Positions 18,282 through 26,536 are shown, counted from the first letter of the stretch. The stretch is 64,000 bases of DNA from Erythrobacter donghaensis (GCF_002155425.1 NZ_MUYG01000010.1:1-64000), one strand, 5' to 3'. Notes: generated by a model not told the origin, from the letters alone. Program-made: numbers and translations.

Positions 18282-19151
18282 CTACCAGTAGTAGAACACT
18301 GAGATGACATGCGCGGTCAGCGCGGCGATCAGGGCGATGGTGAGGGGGATGTGGACGAACAGCCACACCTCCAGCAGCGCGCGGATGCGCAGCTGCCCGC
18401 GAATTTGGTCGAGCTGGGCGAGACGCTTCTCCAGAAGAGGATAAACTCGCTCCATGCCCGGTTCATCGTCTTCAAGCTCTGTCAGAGCGTAGTGGGTTCG
18501 ACAGCTACCGTAAAAGTTGCCTGTGAGCCGACCGATCACGCCTAGCGAAAACGGGTCCTGATTCATTGCCGCAATCACCAAATCCGCATCCTCGCGCCCC
18601 AGCGGCTGCGCGGCGCTTTCGAGCTGGCGATCGATCGCAGTCAGCGCGTCCAGCATCTGCGCGCGGGTCATCTCCTTGCGGTTGGCGCTAAGGCTGGCGG
18701 GGAGGGTGGCGTAGACCGCCACGCCATAAATCCCCGTCGCGATCACCAGCAGCATCAGCACATAGGCGAGCGTGTGGACGTTCCAGCCGATCTGGAAGCC
18801 GGTGTGCAGCGTGCCGATCACGATCAGCGACAGGCCGAGATAGACATGGGCGCTGGTCCACGCCTTGAGGCTCCACGCACCCGGATTGATCCGCCGCTTC
18901 CTCACGCCCAGCAAGGACAGCCACAGGATCAGCAGCACACCGATGGTGCCGAGCGTATAGCCATACCACGTCCCGCCATTGGGGCGCGGCTGCTGGTCGA
19001 TCATCAGATAGCCCGCAATCGCCGCGCCCGAGAGCAGCAGCGCGATCCACAGCCAGCGGAAGCTGCGGTGCTTGAGAAAACTGACATGATCGGAATCGCG
19101 CCGCTTCTCGTCCTGCGTGAACCGCCCTGTGCCCCCCGCTTTCGTCGCCAT
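18282..19151 (-). CDS. Membrane b-type cytochrome-like protein
   Basis: 289 residues with about five membrane helices (about 33-52, 65-82, 99-118, 124-147 and 260-285). There is a charged central segment (about 155-255). Histidines within or near helices (His102, His116, His126, His267, His281) are suitable b-haem ligands. It carries no CXXCH. I do not recognise a named family; cytochrome b561-like or DsrM/NarI-like quinone-reactive subunits are the closest idea. Its ATG overlaps by one base the stop of the FAD-cNMP-ferredoxin gene, and the FHA-decaheme gene follows after six bases. It is likely the inner-membrane link between the cytoplasmic oxidoreductase or quinone pool and the periplasmic haem chain (inference). 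Confidence 0.7.
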   Translation of the reverse strand: MATKAGGTGRFTQDEKRRDSDHVSFLKHRSFRWLWIALLLSGAAIAGYLMIDQQPRPNGGTWYGYTLGTIGVLLILWLSLLGVRKRRINPGAWSLKAWTSAHVYLGLSLIVIGTLHTGFQIGWNVHTLAYVLMLLVIATGIYGVAVYATLPASLSANRKEMTRAQMLDALTAIDRQLESAAQPLGREDADLVIAAMNQDPFSLGVIGRLTGNFYGSCRTHYALTELEDDEPGMERVYPLLEKRLAQLDQIRGQLRIRALLEVWLFVHIPLTIALIAALTAHVISVFYYW

Positions 19152-21688
19152 CACTCGACGTCCTCGGTCAGCTTGGTGAAGGTCAGGAACTTGTCGGGGC
19201 TGACGCGGATCGCCGCGCCGGTCGGGCAGGCGCGCACGCAGGCCGGGCCGCCGTCGATGCCGGAGCACATGTCGCACTTGATCGCCTGCTTGGCCTTGGC
19301 CGCGCCCTCCTTCTCAGCCGCCTTCTTGCGCCACGAGTAGGACGCCTCGCCAGGCCCCGGCCCCTTGCCGAACAGCATCCATTGGAGCAGGCTGGGCTTC
19401 TTGGGCGGCTTGGCGTCCATCCGGATCACGCCGTAGGGGCAGTTGCGCTGGCAATTGCCGCAGCCGATGCAGGTCTCGTCGATGAAGACCTCGCCGTCGG
19501 GCCCGCGCTTGATTGCATTGGGTGGGCAGTCGGCCATGCAATGCGGGTGCTCGCAGTGGCGGCAGGATGTGGGCACGTGGAGGTGCGCGTAGGTCTTGCC
19601 CGCCTCGCGGTCGAGCCGCGAGAGCCCGTCATGGCTGTCCGCGCAAGCCTTTTCGCAATTGTCGCAGCCGATGCACAGCTTCTCGTCGATCAGGAGCACG
19701 TCGGTCGCCTCGCCGATGCCGTTGTCGACGAGGAACTGCGCGGTCTGCGAATACATGTCGACGACGCTGGAAAAGCTGTCCTTCTGCCCTTCGATAAAGG
19801 CATTGGTGGCGCGGCGCCCGGCCATGTCCTTCATCGCGCGTTCGCGCAGCGCCGGGTTCTTTTCCAGCAGATCGAGGAAGCCTTCGCCCGGCAGGCGGAT
19901 CACTTCTGCTTTGATCGCAGCCTTGACCGTCGCGGTGCGTGCGCTCCCGTCAATCACCGCCATTTCGCCGAAATAGCTCCCGGCAGGCAGGTAGGAGAGA
20001 AACACCGGGCGCTCGCCGATCTGCTTTTCGACGATCATCGACCCGCGCCGGATGATGAACACGTCCTTGTCGTCCGCGCCCTCGGTGACGACCACTTCGC
20101 CCGCGCGCTTTTCCTGAACCTGCGCGGCCTCGACCAGCGGAGCGACATCTTCGCGGGTGAGGCCCGATCCGAACATCTGCAGCAATTGCCGCTCGATCGA
20201 GATGCGCTGGATCGCCGCCTTGGCGGATGGCACCTGTGATTGCAGCTTCAACGCGGCAAGGCGCGAGATTTCGACCACGATGGTGTCTTCGGCGGCGCGG
20301 ATCGTCGCGCCGCGGCGGCGGCCCGAGATGAGCCCGACCTCGCCGAAGATCGAGCCGCTTTCGATGGGGATCGTGATCGAGGGATCGGCGGGATTGACCT
20401 CCACCGCCACCGATCCGCTGGCAATGCCGAACAGCGAGGAGCCGGGCGCGTTGCGCTCGAAAATCACTTCGCCCGCGCGGAAGAACTTCGCTTCGGAATC
20501 GAGCATGAATTCGCGCATCTGCAGCGGGTTCATGCCACCCAGGATCGACACGTTCGACCGCAGGAACTCGAGCCATTCCTCGGTGCTGCGCTGGCCCGGA
20601 AGCTCGGCGAACTTCGCCGCGATGATCGGCTCGTCTGCGGGCTTCAGATCGGTGTTGCCGTTGATGAACTCGATGACGTCGTGGCCCTGGTTCATGCAGT
20701 GCTTGATCAGCGGATAGCCCGCCAGCGCGCCGATCACGAAGATGCCGGGCGCGGTGCTCTCGAACACCGGGCTGAGGCGGGGGAAGGCGCCGCGATCCTC
20801 GCTGGTGAATTCGATCCCGCACTCTTCCACGAAAGCGCGTGGCGGGGCGGAGCCGATGCGGGCGATGATGCGGTCGCAGAGGATGCGGATTTCGCCGTCG
20901 CGGGTGGTGAGGGTGATGAAGCCCGGCTCGATCGCCTTGGTCTCGCTTTCGGTGCGGACCATCAGCTTGCCCGCCTCGTGATCGGCCATCAGGGCGCTGA
21001 CATTCGCCGCTTTGGCGGTCGGGAATTCGGTGCCGCGATTGAGGATCGAGACGGTGTTGCGCTGCGCCGGGTCTTCGGCGAGGCCGCGCGCGTTCTCGAT
21101 CCCTGCGTCCCCGGTGCCGACGATGACGATATGCTCGTCGACATATTCGGTGGGATCGTCGAGCTGATACTGCACATGCGGCAGGTCGGCGCCGGGGCAG
21201 CGCATCCGGTTGGGATTGCCCTGCGTGCCGATGGCGAGGATGACGTTTTCGGCCATCACCACCTCGCCATTGGTCAGCTCGATTGCATAGGGCGGGGCGT
21301 GGCGCTGCACTTCCTTGACGCTCTTGGTGCCATCGCGCGCGCGGGTTACGATCTGCTGCATCGAGCCGGGGATCGGATCGCCCGTGCCGCGGATCGCCTT
21401 GGCCTCGGCCATGTATTTGACGTTGACCTTGTGGCCCGCGATCTGCTCGTCCCACGTCCCGAGGATCGCCTCGCGCTTGCCCGCGTCGAAGTCGATGTCG
21501 CTGCGAAGCACCAGATTGCTGGGCGTCGCCATGACATGCTTGCCCTTCTGGTACTTGTAGATCGTGTCGGAGAGGTGATCGGTCTTTTCGAGCAGCACAT
21601 GGCTCAGCCCCAGCGCGGCGGCGCGTGCTGCGGCGCTGAGCCCGGCAGGCCCTGATCCGATAATGGCGACCTTGAACGTCTCGCCCAC
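19151..21688 (-). CDS. FAD oxidoreductase fused to two cNMP-binding domains and a 4Fe-4S ferredoxin module
   Basis: 845 residues from a GTG start with a GGGGAGG-like site just upstream. Residues 1-340: a thioredoxin-reductase-like flavoprotein with dinucleotide motifs GSGPAG (11-16) and GTGDAG (191-196) but no redox CXXC, so not a disulfide reductase. Residues about 390-505 and 510-630: two CRP-type cyclic-nucleotide-binding domains. Both keep the Glu (FGEVGL near 450, FGEMAV near 575) and Arg of the phosphate-binding cassette. Residues 670-845: four cysteine clusters (CIGCDNC, CRHCEHPHC, CIGCGNC, CDMC...CVRAC), enough for about four 4Fe-4S centres, as in DmsB/HybA-type subunits. Probably a cytoplasmic NAD(P)H-to-FeS electron-entry subunit gated by cAMP (inference). 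Confidence 0.9.
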   Translation of the reverse strand: MGETFKVAIIGSGPAGLSAAARAAALGLSHVLLEKTDHLSDTIYKYQKGKHVMATPSNLVLRSDIDFDAGKREAILGTWDEQIAGHKVNVKYMAEAKAIRGTGDPIPGSMQQIVTRARDGTKSVKEVQRHAPPYAIELTNGEVVMAENVILAIGTQGNPNRMRCPGADLPHVQYQLDDPTEYVDEHIVIVGTGDAGIENARGLAEDPAQRNTVSILNRGTEFPTAKAANVSALMADHEAGKLMVRTESETKAIEPGFITLTTRDGEIRILCDRIIARIGSAPPRAFVEECGIEFTSEDRGAFPRLSPVFESTAPGIFVIGALAGYPLIKHCMNQGHDVIEFINGNTDLKPADEPIIAAKFAELPGQRSTEEWLEFLRSNVSILGGMNPLQMREFMLDSEAKFFRAGEVIFERNAPGSSLFGIASGSVAVEVNPADPSITIPIESGSIFGEVGLISGRRRGATIRAAEDTIVVEISRLAALKLQSQVPSAKAAIQRISIERQLLQMFGSGLTREDVAPLVEAAQVQEKRAGEVVVTEGADDKDVFIIRRGSMIVEKQIGERPVFLSYLPAGSYFGEMAVIDGSARTATVKAAIKAEVIRLPGEGFLDLLEKNPALRERAMKDMAGRRATNAFIEGQKDSFSSVVDMYSQTAQFLVDNGIGEATDVLLIDEKLCIGCDNCEKACADSHDGLSRLDREAGKTYAHLHVPTSCRHCEHPHCMADCPPNAIKRGPDGEVFIDETCIGCGNCQRNCPYGVIRMDAKPPKKPSLLQWMLFGKGPGPGEASYSWRKKAAEKEGAAKAKQAIKCDMCSGIDGGPACVRACPTGAAIRVSPDKFLTFTKLTEDVE

Positions 21689-21800
21689 CGATCCTCCCCC
21701 CCCTCGGACAGATCGTTTTCCCGGTCTCCACCATACGCAAATCGGGGGCCGATGCCAGAGCGAATTGCCCCCCGCGCGGGGGCCTGCTAGCCCCTCGGCC

Positions 21801-22751
21801 ATGGGACACGGGGAACAGGCGCCTGCGGGCGGAGCATCGAAGGCGGGCTGGGTGCTGCTGGGGGCGGCGCTGCTGCTGGCGGCAGGCTCGATCGGTTACA
21901 ATGTCTACGAAGGGTCGCGCGGGGCCGCGCCGGCGGCAGAGGCTGCTGGCGGCGCGCCCGATATGGACGCGCTGCGCGCCGCGGCCGAGGCTTCGACGGA
22001 TGATGCCGGGCCGTGGGCCGATCTCGCCTTTGCCCACTTCAACGCAGGGCAATTCGACGAGGCCGCCGCCGCCTATCGCCGCGCGCTGGCCATCGCGCCC
22101 GAGGATGCGGTGCTGTGGTCGGCACTGGGCGAAACGCTGGTGCTGGCGAGCAAACGCGATCCGCTGCCCGCCGATGCGCTTGCCGCTTTCGAAAAAGCCA
22201 TCGCGCTCGATCCGCAAGATCCGCGCGCGCGCTATTTCCTCGCGGCCAAGAAGGACCTCGACAAGGATCACGAAGGCGCGATTGCCGCATGGCTCGATCT
22301 GCTCGCCGACAGCCCGCAAGGCGCGCCGTGGGAGGCCGATCTGGTGCGCACCATCGAGCAGGTCGGGCAGATGAACGACATCGCCGTGACGGAGCGCATC
22401 GCCAAGGCACAGGCCAGCCGCAAGCCCGCCCTGCTAGCGCCGGGATCGGGCAGCGTCGCGGGCGAGGCGGCCTCACCCGACGTGCGCGGGCCGAGCGCGG
22501 CCGAGGTCGCCGCGGCGGGCAGCATGAAGCCCAGCGAACAGCGCCAGATGGCCGAAGGCATGGTGGCTCAGCTTGAGGCGCGGCTTCAGAAGGAGCCGAA
22601 AAACCTCGATGGCTGGGTTATGCTGATGCGCAGCCGCATGACGCTGGGCGAACCGGCCAAGGCCAAGGCCGCGCTGGAAGCGGCGGTCAAGGCCAACCCG
22701 GCGGCAGCGGAAGAGCTGCGCGCGCAGGCAAAGGCGCTGGGCATCACCTGA
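21801..22751 (+). CDS. TPR membrane protein related to the CcmI/CycH cytochrome c biogenesis C-terminal module
   Basis: 316 residues. A short cytoplasmic N-terminus and one membrane helix (about 15-35) precede TPR repeats (about 50-170 and a final one at 255-315). A linker near 230-250 is rich in Gly, Ser and Ala. This is the layout of the periplasmic TPR domain of CcmI/CycH, which presents apocytochrome c to the CcmF/H ligase. I see no other ccm genes nearby, so a general TPR protein is also possible. It is divergent from the FAD-cNMP-ferredoxin gene with 112 bases between starts. The neighbouring multihaem cytochromes make a maturation role attractive. The ATG at 21801 is preferred over an in-frame one that overlaps the divergent gene. 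Confidence 0.7.
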   Translation: MGHGEQAPAGGASKAGWVLLGAALLLAAGSIGYNVYEGSRGAAPAAEAAGGAPDMDALRAAAEASTDDAGPWADLAFAHFNAGQFDEAAAAYRRALAIAPEDAVLWSALGETLVLASKRDPLPADALAAFEKAIALDPQDPRARYFLAAKKDLDKDHEGAIAAWLDLLADSPQGAPWEADLVRTIEQVGQMNDIAVTERIAKAQASRKPALLAPGSGSVAGEAASPDVRGPSAAEVAAAGSMKPSEQRQMAEGMVAQLEARLQKEPKNLDGWVMLMRSRMTLGEPAKAKAALEAAVKANPAAAEELRAQAKALGIT

Positions 22752-22771
22752 CGGCGCGCGTCAGGCAGCGA

Positions 22772-23101
22772 TCACTTGCGGCTTTTGCGCGCGGCGTAGC
22801 GCGCATCGCGCGCGGCCTTCTGCTCGGCTTCGGTGCGCTTGGGCTGTTCTGCCTTGAGCTTGTCAGCCTTGGCCTGCGCCCTCTTTTCGTCAGCGAGGCG
22901 TTGCTTTTCTTCGCGGGCTTCGCGCGCCTTGGCGGATTTGGCTGCCGCGATGGCGTCGCGCTCCACCTGCCGTGCGGCGCGCTCGGCGAGCTCGGCGGCG
23001 TCGGGCTGCGGCTTGGCTTTCAGCTTCGCAAGCGCCTTTTCCTTGGCCTGCATCGCCGATGCGGCCCTGTCCTCGAAGCTGGGTGCCTTGTAACCCTTCA
23101 T
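22772..23101 (-). CDS. Small Lys/Ala-rich cytoplasmic protein, DUF6481-like
   Basis: 109 residues, almost entirely predicted helix with long runs of Ala, Lys, Glu and Arg (AEQKAARDARYAARKSRK at the C-terminus). The N-terminal MKGYKAPSFEDRAASAMQAK is the recognisable signature of the DUF6481 family of alphaproteobacterial small proteins. No signal peptide or membrane segment. Highly charged coiled-coil character suggests a nucleic-acid- or membrane-associated protein, but function is unknown. It ends convergently with the CcmI-like gene, 20 bases apart. Confidence 0.75.
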   Translation of the reverse strand: MKGYKAPSFEDRAASAMQAKEKALAKLKAKPQPDAAELAERAARQVERDAIAAAKSAKAREAREEKQRLADEKRAQAKADKLKAEQPKRTEAEQKAARDARYAARKSRK

Positions 23102-23175
23102 GCGTAACCTTTCATTCAATGCGTGCCCCGCGCTGCTTCGAGGCAGCGCGGGCTTGGTGGTCTGTGAATTTGCGC

Positions 23176-23376
23176 TCAGCTTTGCCGGGCTGCGGCAAGA
23201 TGCGCCGCGCTCCATGCGCAGGATGCCGCAGCGCCCAATCCGATCTGGAAAGCGCTGATCCGGCTCGCAATGTCGGATGCCTCGGCAAACTGGCGCTTGC
23301 GCTGGCCTGGGCTTTCGGCGCCCGCAGCCCGCATCAACGCCGATTGGTGCGCGGCGTATTCGTGGTTGATATCCAT
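23176..23376 (-). CDS. Small hypothetical protein (66 aa)
   Basis: 66 residues starting MDINHEYAAHQSALMRAAGA, with a helical C-terminal half (ISAFQIGLGAAASCAWSAAHLAAARQS) that is moderately hydrophobic. The start ATG follows an AGGTCCTCAG stretch, a weak ribosome-binding site. The codon pattern is typical of the genome and differs from the shadow frames, so it is probably real. The family is not recognised. It is flanked on the same strand by two other small genes. Confidence 0.55.
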   Translation of the reverse strand: MDINHEYAAHQSALMRAAGAESPGQRKRQFAEASDIASRISAFQIGLGAAASCAWSAAHLAAARQS

Positions 23377-23429
23377 CTGAGGACCTTCTGTTGGGGGCCG
23401 ATGCCCCGCTGTTTCGTGCTGGTGCCCGA

Positions 23430-23582
23430 TCAATCGACCATCGCCGCCACCATCCCGCGCAGATCGCGGACGGAGAGGAAGGCGTAGGGTTCTTGCGGCA
23501 AGGTGTATTGGCGATGCTGCGGCAGTTTTGCGCGGATCGTCTGGGCGCGGTCAAAAATGGCGCCGGTCGTAATGAAGTTCAT
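23430..23582 (-). CDS. Small hypothetical protein (50 aa)
   Basis: A 50-residue reading frame: it starts MNFITTGAIFDRAQ, has a central LPQHRQYTLPQEPYAFLS and ends DLRGMVAAMVD. The amino-acid composition is protein-like (mixed hydrophobic and polar, few Arg runs) and unlike antisense frames in this genome. No signal peptide. A perfect 10-bp-stem hairpin lies 26 bases upstream of the ATG (23608-23630), in what would be its leader. The next small gene starts 53 bases downstream on the same strand, so the two may share a transcript. Function unknown. Confidence 0.5.
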   Translation of the reverse strand: MNFITTGAIFDRAQTIRAKLPQHRQYTLPQEPYAFLSVRDLRGMVAAMVD

Positions 23583-23607
23583 GTAGTCTCTGCAAATAAG
23601 TATAGAA

Positions 23608-23630
23608 CGCAGCGGGACAATCCCGCTGCG
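23608..23630 (-). promoter_or_regulatory. Perfect 10-bp-stem hairpin upstream of the 50-aa gene
   Basis: CGCAGCGGGA and TCCCGCTGCG pair perfectly around a 3-base loop. There is no T-run on either side that would make it an efficient terminator. On the minus strand it sits 26 bases before the ATG of the 50-aa gene, a position fitting a 5' leader stem or mRNA-stabilising structure. Confidence 0.5.
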
Positions 23631-23807
23631 GAGCCATGCTGCGTGAAAAGGAAATTGTGGCCGCCAAGGGGCGAATTCATGGCTGCGTGGCGATAACGCC
23701 GCGCTCAGGAACGCCGGAGGCGCCGATCAAATTCCGTCGCAAGCGACGTGAAGCAATGTTCAATTAGCGCATTATTCAAAAATTTCAAGTTAATTCGCCC
23801 CAGCGCT

Positions 23808-24860
23808 TCATCCCTTGCGGTTCTGGCGCACCAGTTCGGCAAGGCGGATGCTGGTTCCCGCGAGCCCCTTGCGAGCGTGATCCGCGCCCACTGAAAGCGC
23901 AGTCGCGGTCGCTTCGGCGAACAGCCGCCCGCCGACCGAAATGACCGTCGGATGTTCCGAGACCACCATGCGGCTGTGCTCGATGGTGGAGCGCAGCTGG
24001 TCGATGGTGTGCTGGCGTGGCATCGCGTCGGACAGGCCGATATCCACCGCATCGGGATGCTGCGCATTCAGCTGGTTGGTCAGCGCCTCCTCGCTTTCGG
24101 GGAAGGCCATGTCGACCTGCCAGCCCGCCGCCAGAAACTGGTCGGCCAGCAGCGCAGTGCCCAGCATGTGCTTCTCGCCCGGCGCGGTCGCCAGCAGGAT
24201 GCGGTAACGGCTGTTGCGGATCGATTGCGAGCAGGGGCTGTAACGCACCGCATGCCCCGCCAGTTGCAGCATGCTGAGGCCGATGGTGAGGTCGAGCTCG
24301 CTGCAATCGTCATTGAGCCAGGCATCCCCCAGCGCGCGCGCCGCGGGCTCGATCAGCAGCGACAGGATCGCAGCGCTCGTCCACCCCTGTTCGGCAAAGC
24401 CTGCGATCATCGTGTTGATCGCCAGATCATCGGTATTGAGCGCCAGTTCGACGAGGCGCGAGAGATGTTCGGCCACGGCGGGCGGGACAGGTGAGGGCCT
24501 GGCGGCCTCGCGCGGCATGTCGCCGCTGCGGCCATCGAGCAGCAAGTCCCAGTCCGAAAACAGCCGGGCGGCGGTCATGTGCTCGCTCAGCACTTCGATA
24601 TGCTGGTGGCGTCCATCGCGTTCGATCGAGGACCACAGCTGGGCCACGGCCTTGGGCGGGCCTTCGAGAGTCTGGAGGAAGCAGCCGTCTTCGAACAGCA
24701 GCATCCCGGTCACATCAAGGCTGCGGTTGCGCGCCCGCGCCTGGCTGGCGAGCACATCGAGATCGCTCGCACGCGGGGCGGCGGTGGCGATGCTCTTGTA
24801 GGTAAGGCAGGTGACCCATTCTGCCGAGTCGTGCGACTCCTGCGTGTCCTGCACCAGCAT
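23808..24860 (-). CDS. BLUF photoreceptor with C-terminal SCHIC/B12-binding-like domain (AppA-like)
   Basis: 350 residues. The N-terminal BLUF domain (about 15-110) keeps every flavin photocycle residue at the same positions as Rhodobacter AppA: Tyr21, Asn45, Gln63 and Trp104. The C-terminal part (about 210-345) has the cobalamin-binding fold pattern (RILLATAPGEKHMLG...DQFLAAGW) without the DxHxxG cobalt-ligand motif, as in the SCHIC haem/O2-sensing domain of AppA. In Rhodobacter, AppA antagonises the PpsR repressor according to blue light and oxygen. No ppsR or photosynthesis gene is nearby, so the target is unknown. The start ATG follows GGAGAGAG. A stand-alone cytoplasmic light/redox sensor is likely. 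Confidence 0.9.
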   Translation of the reverse strand: MLVQDTQESHDSAEWVTCLTYKSIATAAPRASDLDVLASQARARNRSLDVTGMLLFEDGCFLQTLEGPPKAVAQLWSSIERDGRHQHIEVLSEHMTAARLFSDWDLLLDGRSGDMPREAARPSPVPPAVAEHLSRLVELALNTDDLAINTMIAGFAEQGWTSAAILSLLIEPAARALGDAWLNDDCSELDLTIGLSMLQLAGHAVRYSPCSQSIRNSRYRILLATAPGEKHMLGTALLADQFLAAGWQVDMAFPESEEALTNQLNAQHPDAVDIGLSDAMPRQHTIDQLRSTIEHSRMVVSEHPTVISVGGRLFAEATATALSVGADHARKGLAGTSIRLAELVRQNRKG

Positions 24861-25070
24861 GTCTCTCTCTCCCAAGGGATGAGGACAAGCGGAAATCAAG
24901 GCGCAGCGGTGCTATGCCAAGCAGTCCGGCAGACGATCCCCATCCGCCCCAAATCTGTTCGCCCAGCGCTGTCCCCAAAACGGCGACGCCAGCCTGTGCA
25001 CACAGCTTCTGCCCCTAAGCGGCCAGCGTCAAGCGGGAATCCGTGGACTGGCCGAATCCGGGCCGCTTGA

Positions 25071-26426
25071 TCACACCACGCCGAAGGCCAGCATCGCGTC
25101 GGCGACCTTCTTGAAGCCCGCGATATTCGCGCCCTTCACATAGTCGATATAGCCGCCATCCTGCTTGCCATATTCCTCGCAGCGCTTGTGAATGCCGGCC
25201 ATGATGTCCTTGAGCATCTGCTGCAATTCCTCCTCCTTCCACGAGCGGCGTTCGGAGTTCTGGCTCATCTCGAGGCCCGAGACAGCGACGCCCCCGGCGT
25301 TCGAGGCCTTGCCCGGCGCGTAGAGGAGTTTCGCTTCCTTGAAGATATGCACACCTTCAAGGTCGGTCGGCATGTTTGCGCCCTCGCTCACCGCGATGCA
25401 GCCATTGTCGACGAGCTTCTTCGCATCATCGCCCAGCAATTCGTTCTGCGTCGCGCAGGGCAGGGCGACATCGCATTCGACGCCCCACGGGGTCTTGCCT
25501 TCGTGGAAGGTCGCCTTGGGGAAAGCCTCGACATATTCCTCGATCCGCCCGCGGCGATAGGTCTTGTGCTTCTTGACCCAGTCGATCTTCTCCTGATCGA
25601 TGCCGTCGGGGTCGTGGATAAAGCCGCCGCTGTCCGACAGGGTCAGCACCTTGCCGCCCATCTGCACGATTTTCTCGGCGGCATGGGTGGCGACATTGCC
25701 GCTGCCCGAGATCACCGCGGTCTTGCCTTCGAGGTCCTGATCCCTGGTCGCCAGCATGTTGGCGAGGAAATAGACCGCGCCATAGCCGGTTGCCTCGGTG
25801 CGGATCAGGCTGCCGCCCCATTCAAGCCCCTTGCCGGTCAGCACCCCGTTCCAGTGGTTGGTGATGCGCTTGTACTGGCCGAACATGTAGCCGATCTCGC
25901 GGCCGCCGACGCCGATGTCGCCTGCGGGCACATCGACATCGGGGCCGATGTGGCGGTACAGCTCGATCATGAAGGACTGGCAGAAGCGCATGATCTCGCG
26001 CACGCTCTTGCCCTTGGGGTTGAAGTTCGACCCGCCTTTGCCGCCGCCCATCGGCAGGCCGGTGAGCGCGTTCTTGAAGGTCTGTTCGAACGCGAGGAAC
26101 TTCAGCACGCTTTCGTTGACCGAGGAATGGAACCGGATGCCGCCCTTGTAGGGGCCGATCGCGTTGTTGTTCTGCACCCGCCAGCCGCGCTGAACGCGGA
26201 CATTGCCGTTGTCGTCTTCCCAGCAGACGCGGAAAGATACCACCCGGTCAGGCTCTGCGATGCGGCGCAGGATCTGGGCGGAGTGGTATTCCTCCTTGTC
26301 CTCGATGAAGTCGAAGATGTCCTCGGCCACTTCCTGCACGGCCTGCACGAATTCGGGCTGATGCGGATTGCGCTTCTTCACGCCCTCCATGAAGCCGTTC
26401 AAGTCGACGTGATCGGTCACTGCCAT
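25071..26426 (-). CDS. gdhA: NADP-specific glutamate dehydrogenase
   Basis: 451 residues, the usual length for hexameric bacterial GdhA. It catalyses reductive amination of 2-oxoglutarate with ammonia, in the cytoplasm. Visible signatures are GPYKGGIRFH (Lys94), the catalytic Lys130 region LPMGGGKGG, PAGDIGVGGREIGYMFGQY, and the nucleotide-binding GSGNVATHAAEK. The ATG follows GGGGGAGAAC. It is monocistronic, with 110 bases to the hemN stop upstream. Between its stop and the BLUF gene lie 210 bases with no gene and no convincing T-tailed terminator. Confidence 0.97.
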   Translation of the reverse strand: MAVTDHVDLNGFMEGVKKRNPHQPEFVQAVQEVAEDIFDFIEDKEEYHSAQILRRIAEPDRVVSFRVCWEDDNGNVRVQRGWRVQNNNAIGPYKGGIRFHSSVNESVLKFLAFEQTFKNALTGLPMGGGKGGSNFNPKGKSVREIMRFCQSFMIELYRHIGPDVDVPAGDIGVGGREIGYMFGQYKRITNHWNGVLTGKGLEWGGSLIRTEATGYGAVYFLANMLATRDQDLEGKTAVISGSGNVATHAAEKIVQMGGKVLTLSDSGGFIHDPDGIDQEKIDWVKKHKTYRRGRIEEYVEAFPKATFHEGKTPWGVECDVALPCATQNELLGDDAKKLVDNGCIAVSEGANMPTDLEGVHIFKEAKLLYAPGKASNAGGVAVSGLEMSQNSERRSWKEEELQQMLKDIMAGIHKRCEEYGKQDGGYIDYVKGANIAGFKKVADAMLAFGVV

Positions 26427-26536
26427 GATTGTTCTCCCCCTCCGCCAGCCTTATCCGCAAGGCTGGCCGGATGCTTGGCGTTTTGCGGCAGACTATCGGG
26501 ACAAAGCGCAATTCCTGCAAGCAGCGGGTGGGTGGA

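Noticed and set aside
16539-18302. 587-aa plus-strand frame opposite the FHA-decaheme gene
   Set aside because: Shadow frame with Ala/Arg-rich composition; the minus strand has a coherent multi-domain gene.
20240-21655. 471-aa plus-strand frame opposite the FAD-cNMP-ferredoxin gene
   Set aside because: Shadow frame; the true gene has flavin, cNMP and ferredoxin motifs on the minus strand.
23705-24067. 120-aa minus-strand frame in the 3' half of the BLUF gene
   Set aside because: Alternative frame of the BLUF-SCHIC gene with no family features.
25017-25068. Possible terminator after gdhA (AAGCGGCC paired with GGCCGCTT)
   Set aside because: The 36-base loop is long and there is no T-run, so not listed as a terminator.
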